DNA of 64,000 nucleotides from Sepiola atlantica (GCA_963556195.1 OY744544.1:44155984-44219983); one strand, 5' to 3'. Positions 36,691 to 48,400 are shown, counted from the first letter of the stretch. Program-made: numbers and translations. The notes: generated by a model not told the origin, from the letters alone.

Positions 36691-37113
36691 GAAATAGGGA
36701 AAAGTTGATTTTCTTCTTTTCAGTAAAATATCTTTTTTATAAAAATATTGAAGTCTTCATATAATACTATCATTTATACCAACGTCATTAATACATGCCA
36801 TTGCTGTTATGTAATAATTAAAAGAAAAAATGAATACTGAAAAAAATCAATGTTTTCAAATATGAATATGATTCATATATCAAAGAAAAACTCGAATAAA
36901 ATGTTATGAAAACAATTTTCTTTAAATTACAGATGCATATTTAACAATCTGACAATTAAAAAATATTTTTATTTGTCACTTTTAAATCGAATGCTTCAAT
37001 TTTTGGATTTACTATGATGTACGTTGAACATTACATTAATGATTGACAATGGCGGATAATTAAACTTCTCTGAATGGAATACCTACAATGCAATAGAATT
37101 TGATTATTATAAA

Positions 37114-37400
37114 CTAGCCGCACCTACCCGGCGTTACCCGGGATGCAGTGAAGTCATTTTTTAATTTTATTTGTTTGTACATTTTAAAACTTAAGCTAGA
37201 CAACTCCTATTATATTCCTCAATTTAAAATGAGTTATCCTTGCTGATTTTTATCAGGTGATTATTTAAAAATGTTTCATCTTAGCAGTCGTCTGGACTAA
37301 GTAATTTTTAAAATTAATTAGAGCTAAGTACATTATTGTATTGCAAAAAGCACGGTACAATAACAAATGAAAATTGGCTATATCTCTATAAGCTACCATT
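37114..37400 (-). mobile_element. Helitron-type 3' end region
   Basis: Minus strand ends CCCGGGTAACGCCGGG (perfect 5-bp stem), TAGGTGCGG, then CTAG|T at 37117-37114. The body is shared with 12223-12620. Confidence 0.6.
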
Positions 37401-37850
37401 CACTTGCGAATTGAGTATTGTTGCCACATCTGGATTGGTGCACCAATCACTAGCCTCTCCCTCTTGGACAAAGTGCAAAAAAAAATTTCTAACCTATTAG
37501 TCTTGCACTGTCTGCCAGCTCCAACCCCTGTCGCAGTGTTTACAAGTAATTCCATGGTATCTGCTCTGATGTATTTACTAAATTTGTATCCTCTCAACGA
37601 AAATATCTCTTATTCACCTGACTAGCAGTAAAATCCCACCTCTTCACTGTAGATTTTCTACCTTAATAGTTTCTTTCCTTAGACTACTTGCCTCCCTCGA
37701 GTGTACCAACATGTAGAAATTTATACGTAATATGGACAAACATCTTGCTGCCCAACTCCCTACTCATGTTGACTCCCTATAAATCTGGCCCATACCACAG
37801 TAACGTCTTATGCTTCAGTGGCAATAGGCCGTGTTTAGAGTGAACAAAAA
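37395..37850 (+). pseudogene. LINE family 2 RT C-terminus plus 3' end
   Basis: Contains MRIEYCCHIWIGAP and LDKVQKKISNLLV (the usual thumb region of this family), then leads into the 3'-end repeat found at 19755 and 28765. Confidence 0.75.
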
Positions 37851-38339
37851 ATAAATAAAAAAGAATTGATTTGTCAACTTAAATGCTATTTGGGTCTGAC
37901 TTTTGAAAACCAACAAAATAATATTATATGCTAGTTGCATTTTGGTCATTTGTAGTTAAGCTGTTGTTAAATGCTATTTCAAGTTAATATTTTAATTATA
38001 TATACAACAAGGATTCAGTGAAATGAAATATTCAATTTTTTTGTGAATAACTTTTATATATCTCACCTAAATTTGTTTAAAATTGGAAAGTTTACTTCAA
38101 AATATATATCAATGTGATATATGCTATTATTTCACTGACAAACCAGATTATTTTCAATGTGAAATTTCGAAATGTGAAGATTATTATATTTCTTATTTTA
38201 TTTTTTTATTTTTTATCAACGAGTCACCACATATCAAAGCTAAAAGCCATTCAAGGACAAGGGTTAATGAGATGGATGGATTATCAGTTGAATGATACAG
38301 AATATTATAAAAGGATGAAAATACGAGGGATTGAATGTT

Positions 38340-38960
38340 AGTGGTGGGGGCGCTTTCAGGCTGGGTTTGTCTTGAAGTGATTCTACCTTCTCTCCCATTT
38401 TATTATTATGGCTTCATGACTTGCCTGGAGCAACTTCCATAAAAAAAGAATGATGAGAATGATGAATGGAATGAATAAAATGTGATTGCTTACAAAGATG
38501 GTTTAGGACAAGTATTTGTTGACATTGGATTTGAAGATGACCATGTTATAGTCGCAGGAAAGCATTCCCGCCGTAATGTGTTCCATAGTAGAATTTCTTG
38601 GAAATTAATTCTGTTCATAGAAATTCCTTTTGGTGTTAGGCACATGGAGGAAAAAGGGAAAGTTCTTTCCTGTTGCAGTAACAAAACATGTTTTTGCAGC
38701 GAATGAGGAACCGGAGATTGGAGCTCAGTCAAACACTTTCCATGGAAATAACGATAGAGTAAAGAAACGCCATCTTTTCTGTGAGAAAGGGGCTGAAGAG
38801 AAGAGAAAATCCCTCACTAGATTGCGAAGTTGATTTTGTACTTTGTCAAGGCAAGAAAGAGTGCTCTGAGCCCCACTTCCTCAGATGTGACAACATTACT
38901 CCATCTTAGGACGTATCTAACTCTTATATAGGTAGCAGATATTTTCACTTGCGTGTGATT
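38340..38960 (-). pseudogene. LINE family 2 fragments, mostly minus strand
   Basis: Minus strand 38490-38960: LALTKYKINF, TELQSPVPHSLQ, MCLTPKGISMNRINF and FPATITWSSSN correspond to successive RT C-terminal blocks. At 38395-38445 a plus-strand tail (GGCTTCATGACTTGCCTGGA) of the same LINE abuts it, so two insertions meet here. 39000-39300 unassigned. Confidence 0.65.
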
Positions 38961-39311
38961 CAGTTAGTGAACAGGTTAGTCGTCTTAGGCGAAGGCATAT
39001 GGTGGCCAAAGCTACCCTGCCTTTTGAGATTTGACTCTTGAAGGGAACAGGTCGTTTCGTCTATCGTTCGTCCACCCTGACCATCGGCCAAATATAACAG
39101 TAGTTTTTTCTTTACTCCCTAAAAGTGCCAACGAGGTAAGATTTAATATTTTTTGCCCAATATCTTCAAATTAGAATAGTACTAAGATTTTCATTTCTAA
39201 CGTAAATTTCTTTTTTATCAAGACTATTTGTTAGTTTTATAATAAACTTTAATTACAATTTAAGTAATTTAATTAAACAGTAAGATGTTAGTACATTTCA
39301 TTTGAAATCTT

Positions 39312-39517
39312 TTAATGGTCATTCTTACTTTTTACTGGAATTGTCATCCTTTCATCATCGTTTTGACTTTTCATCAGATTTGATCTGCTGCCTTTTTTCA
39401 TCCTTTCTCTACTTTTGATTGATTTAATTGCACTTTCTTGAGCCTTTAATCCTGTGCGCATTTTACCAATACGTTTAATTATCGATTGAATGCGTCTTTT
39501 CTGCATCTCCATTTTAT
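39312..39517 (-). CDS. terminal coding exon of a coiled-coil host gene
   Basis: Last coding exon of a host gene read on the minus strand. The acceptor is a pyrimidine-rich tract ending TTTTATTCAG just above 39517, and the exon runs 206 bp to a TAA stop at 39312-39314. It starts with two bases that complete the codon left open by the exon at 48437-48583, then reads 67 codons without interruption. The peptide is very basic at first (KRRIQSIIKRIGKMR), then Ser/Lys/Asp-rich and ends in PVKSKNDH. ATTAAA-type polyadenylation hexamers lie 40-65 bp downstream. Long runs without Pro or Gly suggest a helix or coiled coil. I do not recognise the protein. Extra exons of the same phase could lie in the roughly 9-kb intron before it. 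What is seen: splice sites, frame and stop. Inferred: linkage to the two upstream exons. Confidence 0.6.
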
Positions 39518-39954
39518 CTGAATAAAAGTAAAATATCTCAATAAAATCAAAATGTCTTAATAAAGTTAAAAACTCAATAAAAGCAAACAAAAATATTGAA
39601 TATATTTAGACAGGGCTGAACTCAGGTATTAAGTGTTTTAAATGTCTGTACTTAATGTTGCCCATGATGAGAAAGAGGTTTAAGCCTTGTTTCTATTTCT
39701 GGAGTGATGTCAGCGAAGAGTTCGAATAAAGGGAGGTAACTTACAACTGTTACAAAAAAAAAAGATAAAAAAGAATAAAAACAAAAATCTAGCAGCAAAA
39801 GTCATAGACGTTTACGAATTTTGCTAAATACCTACAAGTTATAGCCGGATATAACAAAGAACAAGTAAAAAAGCAATTTAATTTGAAAAAAAATTTTTTT
39901 TTTACTGATTCAGCTACAAATGGATGTTTTGGGGTTGTGTTATTTCCTACTGGG

Positions 39955-40010
39955 AAAATGAAGTTAGGGTTAGTTTTTTAGGGTTTAGGGTTAGTATTAT
40001 TAGTATTAGT
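39955..40010 (+). repeat. short TTAGGG-like stretch
   Basis: GTTAGGGTTAG and TTTAGGGTTTAGGGTTAG interrupted by Ts. The complementary CCCTAA type occurs at 1700-1742. 39520-39950 is intron-like with nothing recognised. Confidence 0.5.
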
Positions 40011-40042
40011 ATGAGAGATAAGGGTGGCTACTTAGTTGAAGT

Positions 40043-40417
40043 GTGCTTGAAAGTAAATCTAAATTCGACACTACACCCATAGTCAAAGCTGACATATATT
40101 CCATCCCTTGTCTGAATTGTGATAGGGTCTACATTGGGGAGACGCAGCACAACCTAGACAAGAGAATTTACGAACACAAAAGAGCAATCAAAATCAACAA
40201 CACGCTCAACGCTTTATGTGCTCATGCTATGGAATATGATCATCGTTTTGACTTCAATAACTCCACCTTAATTAAAAACATAACAAATCTACACAATCGA
40301 AGGCTTATAGTCCATTCCACAAATACAATAAAACAAAGAATGGGCTTCTATTATGTCTACCCCAACCTATCTAAAGCTATTATTAATGAAAATAAGATAT
40401 ATTTAGACACCGGATGA
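40043..40417 (+). pseudogene. Penelope-like element GIY-YIG endonuclease, 124 aa
   Basis: Uninterrupted plus-strand frame ending at a natural stop. IYSIPCLNCDRVYIGE supplies the GIY..YIG pair with the intervening Cys pair, DKRIYEHKRAIK the conserved Arg/His helix, then ALCAHAMEYDHRFDF and a terminal helix. The match to the C-terminal endonuclease of Penelope-like retroelements is good. RT is absent upstream. A TA tract and a hammerhead-like motif follow at 40738-40766, the expected downstream arrangement. Possibly a recent insertion, as the frame is intact. Confidence 0.8.
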
Positions 40418-40534
40418 TTCCCTACTTTTAAATTAGTTTTGCTTTGGATCCCCTTTTTACTCTTTAATTTCTCCTTTTTTTTTCCAATACTACTTCTATG
40501 TACATTTTGCATATATATTTTGAGCACATATATA

Positions 40535-40614
<80 letters not shown>

Positions 40615-40737
40615 CTTATGTACATATTTGCATATCTTCCCTCTCTAAATAGATTTAAATGTTATTAACACTATCACTATATATATCCCCAAATTACAGA
40701 TCTTCTCATTCTTTGCCACTTTTAGCATTTGTTCGCT

Positions 40738-40775
40738 CTTGAAAAAGCCCATGCGAAACGTTGGGTTTTAGGTCT
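40738..40775 (+). ncRNA. degenerate hammerhead-like motif
   Basis: CTTGAAAAAGCCCATGCGAA then ACGTTGGG: position and GAAAC match the 3' half of the core, but CTGANGA has decayed. Downstream of a Penelope GIY-YIG fragment. Confidence 0.3.
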
Positions 40776-41424
40776 TCCACTGTTTCTTTTTAATTCATAC
40801 CGTCGAATTATTTTATCATTTCATTTATCATATATATATATTCCGATACAATTACCGATTCTGTTCTAAATTTCCAATTCCAACACAATTACTGATTTTG
40901 ATTCTTTTAAAATTTTTAAATATTTAGTTATAAAGATATTTAAAAAAATTTTCAGATTACCATAAAACCATGTGTAATGTGTGCATATATTTTCGCAAAA
41001 GTAAAAATACACTCGGAGAGGGGGGGGCGTACATTACACGGGTAGATCTTTCTAACTATTTGTTCTCAAACGGTTTCCCCGTTTGTAAAAAGCGGCAATA
41101 TCAAGATGGGCGGAAACGAGGCAAGGCAGACATGTGCACTGTTTTCCAAATGCCTGATGTATTACTACACGAGTTTGGACATGCTTGTGTGAGCCAACCT
41201 AACCACATACTAATCACTATGCGAGCGATTACATGGAAATACAAAAGGAAATAGATCTCAATGATGTAATTGAGTATTTGCTAATGTATAAAGGTGTTAT
41301 TGGCTTTTATGCATTGTTTATAAATTTCATTGTTCAAATTGAAAATTATGTCCATGAAATTTACCTCTTTTAAGTTCAAATCTATTTCTATTTCGAAGGC
41401 TAGTTTTTGTAGTACTTGTTTTTC

Positions 41425-41806
41425 TTCGCTTTTTGGCTAAGATCAAAGTGTTGTATCTGTTCCGATGGATACTGCACCCCATAGACTGGTATTGTCTTGG
41501 CCTTAGGGGCTTGATTTACGCCGGTCTATGGGTCTGTCCTGTGCAGTTCTAGGAGGTCCACCCTCCCAGACTTCGCCTCCCCTCTTTGGGGAGGAGTAAG
41601 TTTATTGCTTACTGCCTGAGGCGCCCCTACCGGAGAATTCCGACGGGGCTGCCCAGGCAATTTTTAATGGCCAGAGTGCTCACCTCTCGAGCGCTGGCTT
41701 TTCAAACCCCACTTTCCCGACCCGACCTTGGGTCACATCTTACTTGTGGGAGTAAGATAAAACTGGCCTTATGCCTAACTCCTGGAGAGGAGTAAATAAA
41801 TACTCT
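41425..41806 (+). mobile_element. U2-headed SINE, full-length copy
   Basis: The head CTTCGCTTTTTGGCTAAGAT then CAAAGTGTTGTATCTGTTCC follows U2 snRNA from about nucleotide 5 to 45. The body and tail are complete (GAGGCGCCCCTACCGG, CGACGGGGCTGCCCAGGC, TCTCGAGCGCTGGCTT, ACTCCTGGAGAGGAGTAAAT). The nearby 94-codon frame at 40970-41254 is not recognised. Confidence 0.9.
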
Positions 41807-41897
41807 GCTAGGTGCATTGTATAAACTAATTAGGCTGTCATCTCTGTATATCCAACGTTTTCTTTGCTGACTATTGTAGACAGTTTGTTTATTATCA

Positions 41898-42116
41898 TTA
41901 TATTACTAGCTTGCACACCTCTGATCCATCAAAGCTGCCCATCATAATGTCAAAGTTGGTGTTTTGACGTTTCTTCACCCATATGCTGTTGTGGCTGTAC
42001 AGTATTGACTCCCTGCAATGCATTATTATGCTTATGCCATTTTCAGGATGGCTATGTACTGCTTGGCATTTTATATTAAGCTTGCATAGCAAAATTTCCT
42101 CTCCGCACATGTTCAC
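41898..42116 (-). pseudogene. fragment of an unidentified mobile-element polymerase
   Basis: 72-codon minus-strand frame. NTNFDIMMGSFDGSEVCKLV resembles a conserved 'FDVTMGSFDGAEVCELVG' segment that I recall from transposon-like proteins of aquatic animals. The exact family is uncertain. 42120-42670 is otherwise AT-rich. Confidence 0.4.
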
Positions 42117-42675
42117 CTAAAAATTGAACATGTTGCTTTAAAAAATAACATTTTATTATCTTAAAATTTGGTGCTTAATCGATAATAATCCGAAGATTTT
42201 TTTAAAGTTAAATAAAAAAAACTGTTATAGAGAAGGTCGAGGGTGTGTCGACCAGTATTCTTTTAAAGTCAAATCATAATAGCAATTTTCAAATTAACAT
42301 ATTTCTAACATTTAGGTGACATATTTAGTTTGTTTATTTTTTTCTGCTGTATGTAACACAAACTGGTTTACAAACGTTTGTTTTTTGCACATTTTATTCT
42401 GTTCCTTTTTACACAAACTGTCATGTCCATTGTGTCTTAATCTTTGCTATGACCGTATTTTACTCTGTATTTTGTTCATATGTGCACAAAAGAGGCTAAA
42501 TTTGTACTTTTCTTAACCCTAACCTGACAGTTTAGGAAAAAAAGCAAATAAAACAGCCGATCAGAAAAAAAAACATGCACAAAACAAACGTTTGTAACAC
42601 ATTTTTGGTGTAAAGAAATAGGATTAAAAAAAAGGCAAAATCTGTCGGAAATACCAAAAAAGTTTCTTTTGTATT

Positions 42676-44200
42676 GCAGCCACTCTTCTTCCTGATGGTA
42701 GAATAGATCACTCGACATTTAAATTGCGATTATCCTTAACAAGAAATGCTGATCCGATTTGCCAGATAGAAAAAGGATCAGATTCATCTAAAGTTTTACA
42801 AAATTGTACCTTGATCGTATGGAATGAGAATGTACAATGGCACATAAAAAAAACATTTGAAGCTCTAGATAAAACATTGCATGATCTAAAGAGATGTGAT
42901 GTTGTGATGGGTGGCATCACACTTTTATTATCAGGAGACTTCCGACAAACACTTCCTATTGTTCCACCTGGAAGTCACGCTGACGAACTCAATGCTTGCA
43001 TTAAATTGTCATATTTGTGGAAGTACATCAAGACTGTAACATTATCTGCAAACATGTGTGCATTTCAATGGCAAGATTGCAACAATTAACCATGGCAAAA
43101 ATGTTATCTGCAAACATGTGTGCATTTCAATGGCAAGATTGCAACAATTAACCATGGCAAAATGTTATCTGCAAACATGTGTGCATTTCAATGGCAAGAT
43201 TGCAACAATTAACCATGGCAAAAAAGTTATCTGCAAACATGTGTGCATTTCAATGGCAAGATTGCAACAATTAACCATGGCAAAAATGTTATCTGCAAAC
43301 ATGTGTGCATTTCAATGGCAAGATTGCAACAATTAACCATGGCAAAAATGTTATCTGCAAACATGTGTGCATTTCAATGGCAAGATTGCAACAATTAACC
43401 ATGGCAAAAATGTTATCTGCAAACATGTGTGCATTTCAATAGTGACCGAATGGCTGGTGAGTTTGCCTCCATATTTCTAAAAATAGGTGATGGAAAACAT
43501 GGCAAGATTTTTATTAGTCCAGGTATTGAATCAATTGTTTCATCACTCACAGAACTTAGCAGCAAAGTTTACCCAAATATAGCCGAAAATTATGTGCATC
43601 CTGAATGGCTAATGGAGAAAGCAATTCTAAATCCTCAAATGGTACATGTCATCAATCAACAACTGCTTAATTAAATTCCAGGTAAGGAATGAACTTTCAG
43701 TTCTCTAGATTCTACTCTCGATGATGACCATGCTGTACAATACCTTACAGAATTTTAAATACATTAGAATTGCCTGCTATGCTAACACAATTTAAAGCTG
43801 AAAGCTGGATACCCAATTATGTTACTCCGGAATCTTGATGCTCCAAGGTTATGCAATGGAACGAGACTGTGTGTTAAACACATGCAACCTTATGTGATAG
43901 AAGCTGTAATACTAACTGGTGTAGCAAAGGGCAGACTGACATTCCTTCCCAGAATTCTTATTATTCCGTCAGGTTCTGCAATTGAATTTAAAAGGCTTCA
44001 GTTCCCAGTTAAATTGTGTTTTGCCATGACAATTAACAAACCCTAAGGACAATCCTTGGCAGTGGTTGGTCTCAACTTGACTTAACCTTGATTTAGCCAT
44101 GAGCAGTTTTATGTAGGATGTTCACGGGTAGGCTCCCCACAATGCCACTAAATATTGGCACCAGAAGGTAAAACAGCAAACATTGTGTATCCAAGAGCTT
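42676..44200 (+). pseudogene. PIF1-type helicase of a Helitron, decayed
   Basis: Plus-strand blocks in the order of PIF1-family helicases of Helitrons: ATLLPDGRIDHSTFKL, LIVWNEN (the Walker-B DE box is altered to NE), LLSGDFRQTLPIVP (motif III), ADELNACIKLSYLWK, TLSANM, then FASIFLKIGDGK, VYPNIAENY, WLMEKAILNP, and, in shifted frames, NLDAPRLCNGTRLCVKHM and FKRLQFPVKLCFAMTINKP. The Walker-A segment and the Rep domain are missing. A 62-bp tandem array (43044-43440) splits it after TLSANM. The Helitron 3' end lies at 44398. Confidence 0.85.
43044..43440 (+). repeat. 62-bp tandem repeat, 6.4 copies, inside the helicase
   Basis: Unit starts ATCTGCAAACATGTGTGCAT and ends AACCATGGCAAAAATGTT; starts at 43044, 43106, 43167, 43229, 43291, 43353 and 43415. 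Copies are almost identical (one A-run indel, one T-to-G), so the expansion is recent compared with the helicase decay. Confidence 0.95.
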
Positions 44201-44339
44201 TGTATAAATAATTTTTATCGCCGTAAAAGAAGGACCTGTCGGGTTGATGTTAAATTCTATTTTAATCCTCTAAATTACTGACAGTGAAATGGTTTCTTTT
44301 ACTGAATTTTCTTTTGATACTATACTATTTATTTACATT

Positions 44340-44398
44340 TTAAATAAAATTAATATTTTATATTTCCTTCAGCAACGCCGGGACACGGGTCCTACTAG
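44340..44398 (+). mobile_element. Helitron 3' terminus downstream of the helicase
   Basis: CAGCAACGCCGGGACACGGG / TCCTACTAG|T: a GGGAC...GTCC hairpin about 5-8 nt before CTAG (44395-44398) followed by T. It lies ~200 bp after the last helicase block, as expected. Confidence 0.65.
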
Positions 44399-44462
44399 TA
44401 TATAATAAATTGTACAGTGTACTGCAGTTTGATGCCATTACTGATTATAACAGAAGTGTACC

Positions 44463-44582
44463 TAATTGATTTCTAATATTTGGCATTACTTGAAAAGCGA
44501 ACCCGAAGAATTAACAATATTTATACACTGTTAATTTTTGGGTTCGCTTTTTGAGTAATGCCAGACGTTAGAGATCAGTTAA
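44463..44582. repeat. inverted repeat, ~52-bp arms (MITE-like)
   Basis: TTGGCATTACTTGAAAAGCG / AACCCGAAGAATTAAC pairs with GTTAATTTTTGGGTTCGC / TTTTTGAGTAATGCCAGA across a 14-bp loop. 44590-45240 otherwise unassigned. Confidence 0.8.
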
Positions 44583-45239
44583 ATACATGAGTGGGGTCGA
44601 TCTATCTAGGCAGTTCATGCCAAAGCTACTTATGTCTCACAGTAACTCATTCGCTCTCCTATTTTAAATGACGATCCCTCTGTCCAACAATGGATTTACA
44701 TATGGACTAACATGTAGACGGCCTCAAGACTTAGATAGTTCCCCAAACTTGGCTATTTGAAGTTGACAATTTTAAGAATAGCTATAATTACATTTGTTCA
44801 GCTGTGGTGATCTCGGATCACGAGTCAGACTGTTCCTTCTCCATATTCTTTGGATTTTATGCTTTGCTAGTGAATTTGAATATGAAAATCTACATACATT
44901 TCCGATGTAAACTTTAACTAAAATAATATGATGAAATTGCTTATGAAATGAAGCAAATTAGTTGATGTGTTTCATGTTTTACACCAACAAAGAATGATAT
45001 AAAAATATTTTTCTGTTTTAGAAAAACGGGGGGGGGGGGTATTTCACATAAAGAAACATTACTCTGTAATTTATTTTCTAACAAATTATTTAATCAACTC
45101 ATGGTCAGTGTAGAATTTTTTTTTTTTTTAAATTGGATAAATTCTTAAATACTGGTAAAATAATAAATTTACAAAGACATTTTTGGAGTCTATCGGATGA
45201 AATATTAAAGAGAATTTTGCCTGTATATTCCTATTATAT

Positions 45240-45760
45240 ATTGTTTAAGATTTGTGATAGCAAAAGTTTTGAGTGGATGGAGTAAGTTCAGAAAACTTCT
45301 GCCATTACTTACCAGCAGGGAAAAATCTATTAGGCATGCATGTGCAGTGTAATAATGTATGGAAGTGAAACCTGACCAATGAGGGTTGAGGATATATGTT
45401 GCATGGAAATGATATGAGAATGATACGATGTATGTGTAATATGAGTCTTAAAGACAGACTTAGATCTGATAACCTCAGAGGATGATTAAATCTGGACAGT
45501 ATCGTAAGATGTGCGTAGAACAGGAGATTTTGTTGATTTGATCACATTGAAAGAATGGATGAGAATGTTGTAGAACAGTACAGGTAGCAGGATCAGTTTG
45601 CAAGGGAATGTTAAGAAAACCGTGGGAGGGAGTGATAAGGATAGATTTAAGAGAAAGAGGGATAAAGAAAGACCTGGTCAGAGATAGGTTAGTTTGGAAG
45701 TCTATTTCTAAAAGCTGTTTAACACATGCCATCATGTAATCCAGATGATGAATCTGTATC
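45240..45760 (+). pseudogene. RTE-like LINE 3' end
   Basis: Plus strand with many stops: GNDMRMIRCMCNMSLKDRLR-like near 45407, then LNLDSI, and DLRERGIKKDLVRDRLVWKS near 45645, ending with CATGTAATCCAGATGATGAA. Confidence 0.7.
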
Positions 45761-45774
45761 CCCAAGCTAGCTAT

Positions 45775-46015
45775 TGGTGAAATAGTAGGATAGAGTAACT
45801 AGTCCAGGAGAAGGAAAACTCCCAAATAATATTGGTCTTTCTATGCTCATCCCAGTGTTTCTTTCCAGTTAACTTGGATTTCTCCTTACAACTGGACTTA
45901 AGGTAACCAGGTCAGGAGAAATGCAGTTTGGAATTGTGCAACCCTTGCTTAACTATAAACTCTTCAGTGTGAAAGCACTCTTTCATCCGGACAGAGAAAC
46001 AAACAGACAGACACC
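45775..46015 (+). mobile_element. 5S-SINE body without head
   Basis: Shares GGAGAAGGAAAACTCCCAAA, GGTCAGGAGAAATGCAG and TTGCTTAACTATAAACTC with the body after the 5S head at 47098-47480. Confidence 0.65.
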
Positions 46016-46099
46016 ACAAATACAGTATAGATGTATAATGAAAAATGTAGCAATTCACACCAACTCGTGGCTGAATCGAAATCTAGATTTATATATTAG

Positions 46100-46925
46100 A
46101 TTATATGGTTTTTATAATACGGGATTATATAAAATATGGATTTATAAAAAGATTATATGTTTTTTATAATACTGGATTATATAAAATATGGATTTATAAA
46201 AAGATTATGTGTTTTTTTATAATACTGGATTATATAAAATATGGATTTATAAAAAAATTATATGGTTTTTATAATACTGGATTATATAAAATATGGATTT
46301 ATAAAAAGATTATATGGTTTTTTTATAATACTGGATTATATAAAATATGGATTTATAAAAAGATTATATGGTTTTTTATAATACTGGATTATATAAAATA
46401 TGGATTTATAAAAAGATTATATGTGTTTTTATAATACTGGATTATATAAAATATGGATTTATAAAAAGATTATATGGTTTTTATAATACTGGATTATATA
46501 AAATATGGATTTATAAAAAGATTATATGTTTTTTTATAATACTGGATTATATAAAATATGGATTTATAAAAAGATTATATGTTTTTTTATAATACTGGAT
46601 TATATAAAATATGGATTTATAAAAAGATTATATGTTTTTTTTATAATACTGGATTATATAAAATATTGATTTATAAAAAGATTATATGTTTTTTTTATAA
46701 TACTGGATTATATAAAATATGGATTTATAAAAAGATTATGTTTTTTTATAATACTGGATTATATAAAATATGGATTTATAAAAAGATTATATGTTTTTTA
46801 TAATACTGGATTATATAAAATATTGATTTATAAAAAGATTATATGTTTTTTTATAATACTGGATTATATAAAATATTGATTTATAAAAAGATTATATGTG
46901 TTTTTTATAATACTGGATCAAGAAT
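46100..46925 (+). repeat. ~53-bp minisatellite, about 16 units
   Basis: Unit GGATTATATAAAATATGGAT / TTATAAAAAGATTATATG / TTTTTTATAATACT. Spacing of unit starts is 50-54 bp (46122, 46174, 46227, 46279, ... 46915), differing mostly in the T run. Repeating 'YKIWIYKK' frames are by-products. Confidence 0.95.
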
Positions 46926-47097
46926 AAAGTAGAGATTATATTAACAATATTTTAAAACCAAGTAAAAACATTTTCCTGTAATTTTTTGATTCAAAATCTG
47001 TTCTTAGTTTTGCTCTGGGACACACCATTCAAAATTGATGCTGAGATACACATAGAGACAGACGCAGAAAACTATATATTTAAATAACTTAATTGGC

Positions 47098-47480
47098 AGT
47101 GACATACTAAGTTAAGCAACCTTGATACTGGTCAGTACTTAGATGGGTGATCATTTGGGAATACCCGGTGCCATAAGTTTGGAAATGGCTGTACAAGTCA
47201 CTTTCTCTAGTATTTTTCGTCTAAATAAAAGCAGAAGGAAAACTCCCAAAATTACATCAGTCTTTCTCTGCTTATCCCAACACTGCTACCGATTATCTTG
47301 GATTATTCCTTGCAACTGGGTTTTAGCAATGCCGGATCAGGAGAGAGATGTTCAGAATTGTACAAGCCTTGCTTCACTATAAACTCATCATCAGAAAAAC
47401 GCTCTTTCAGAGGGTGTCCATTGTCTTTAAGAGAGAAAGATGTCAACCAACCAAAGGAAAGCAAACAATTAAAGTTAAAA
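47098..47480 (+). mobile_element. 5S rRNA-headed SINE, copy 3
   Basis: The head has AAGTTAAGCAACCTTGATAC, TGGTCAGTACTTAGATGGGT and ATACCCGGTGCCATAAG, the 3' two thirds of 5S rRNA with its internal promoter. The body continues AGCAGAAGGAAAACTCCCAA to about 47480. Inverted with respect to 48180-48400. Confidence 0.8.
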
Positions 47481-47584
47481 ACTTGAAAATAACTTCATAA
47501 TGGGACTAAAATATTTAATAAAAAGTTTATAATGAAGCAAGGTTAATCAGCATTAAATAATCCACTGATATGTTGATATGCCAT

Positions 47585-47645
47585 AAAGCAAACTAAACTG
47601 AAGCAAGGTTGCACAATTCCGAACTGCACTCCTAATCTGACATTA
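47585..47645 (-). repeat. inverted fragment of the 5S-SINE body
   Basis: Minus strand GTGCAGTTCGGAATTGTGCA / ACCTTGCTTCAG, matching 45920-45950. Confidence 0.6.
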
Positions 47646-47689
47646 TTTAAGTCTAGTGGTAAGGGGGGGGGGCGCTCAGAGCACTCTTT

Positions 47690-48170
47690 TCTTGACAGAG
47701 TATAAAACTGACTTCAAAATCTAGTAGGGGATGATCTCTTCTCTTCCCTACAGCCTCTTTGTCATAGAGGAGACGTTGTTAGTCTTTCTCTACTCTATCG
47801 TTATTTTCATGGTAGGTGATCGACTGAGCTCTAATCTCTGGTTCCTCTCTGTAAAACGTTTACAGCCAGAACTCGTCTAGCTACAACAACAATAACATTT
47901 TTTATTTCTTCCTCTATGTACCTAAAACGAGACGTAACTTCCATAAACAGTTTTTTTCCCAAAACTTCACAATATCATGAGGCTGCTTCCTAGCTGAATA
48001 CAACATGGTCGCTTCCAAGTTCAATGGTAACAAATTCTTCCGAAATAATAAAATTCTGACCATTTAACCCATGATTTCCAATCCTCTCAGTGGTGTTCAT
48101 CGCCAGCTGACAATCTCATTAACCCTTATCCTCAAATAGCATTTTGGCCTTGATAAGTGGTAGCACATTA
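47690..48170 (+). pseudogene. LINE family 2, 3' end
   Basis: Contains VPKTRRNFHKQFFSQNF and AEYNMVASKFNGNKF, the last blocks of the family-2 RT, and the terminal TCCTCAAATAGCATTTTGGC block shared with 17250. Confidence 0.65.
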
Positions 48171-48179
48171 GAAAAAAAG

Positions 48180-48400
48180 AAATGACCAGAAGAAATGTTG
48201 GAAACTAGTGTTATTTTGGAATTTTCCTTCTCTTAGACTAGTTGCCCTTATTAAAGTCTACACGACTATTCCATCTATAGATAAGGGGAGGAGATAGATG
48301 GATTCAGTCACTTCTGCTTCCAAACTTATGGCACTAAGGATTCCTAAATGGTCACCCATTTAAGTACTGACCAGTCTCAATGGTGCTTAACTTGAATATA
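48180..48400 (-). mobile_element. 5S rRNA-headed SINE, copy 4
   Basis: Minus strand AAGTTAAGCACCATTGAGAC, TGGTCAGTACTTAAATGGGT, then a body with AGAGAAGGAAAATTCCAAAA. Lies 37 bp from the host exon at 48437. Confidence 0.75.

Noticed and set aside
41140..41200. HEFGH (HExxH metalloprotease-like) in a 94-codon frame
   Set aside because: No flanking protease features, low-complexity surroundings, no splice context; five residues can occur by chance.
43044..43440. CRISPR-like regular repeats
   Set aside because: Contiguous 62-bp tandem without distinct spacers in a eukaryotic transposon.
46105..46803. Repetitive-protein ORFs (YKIWIYKK repeats)
   Set aside because: Period ~53 bp is not a multiple of 3; frames shift between units. 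AT-rich minisatellite.
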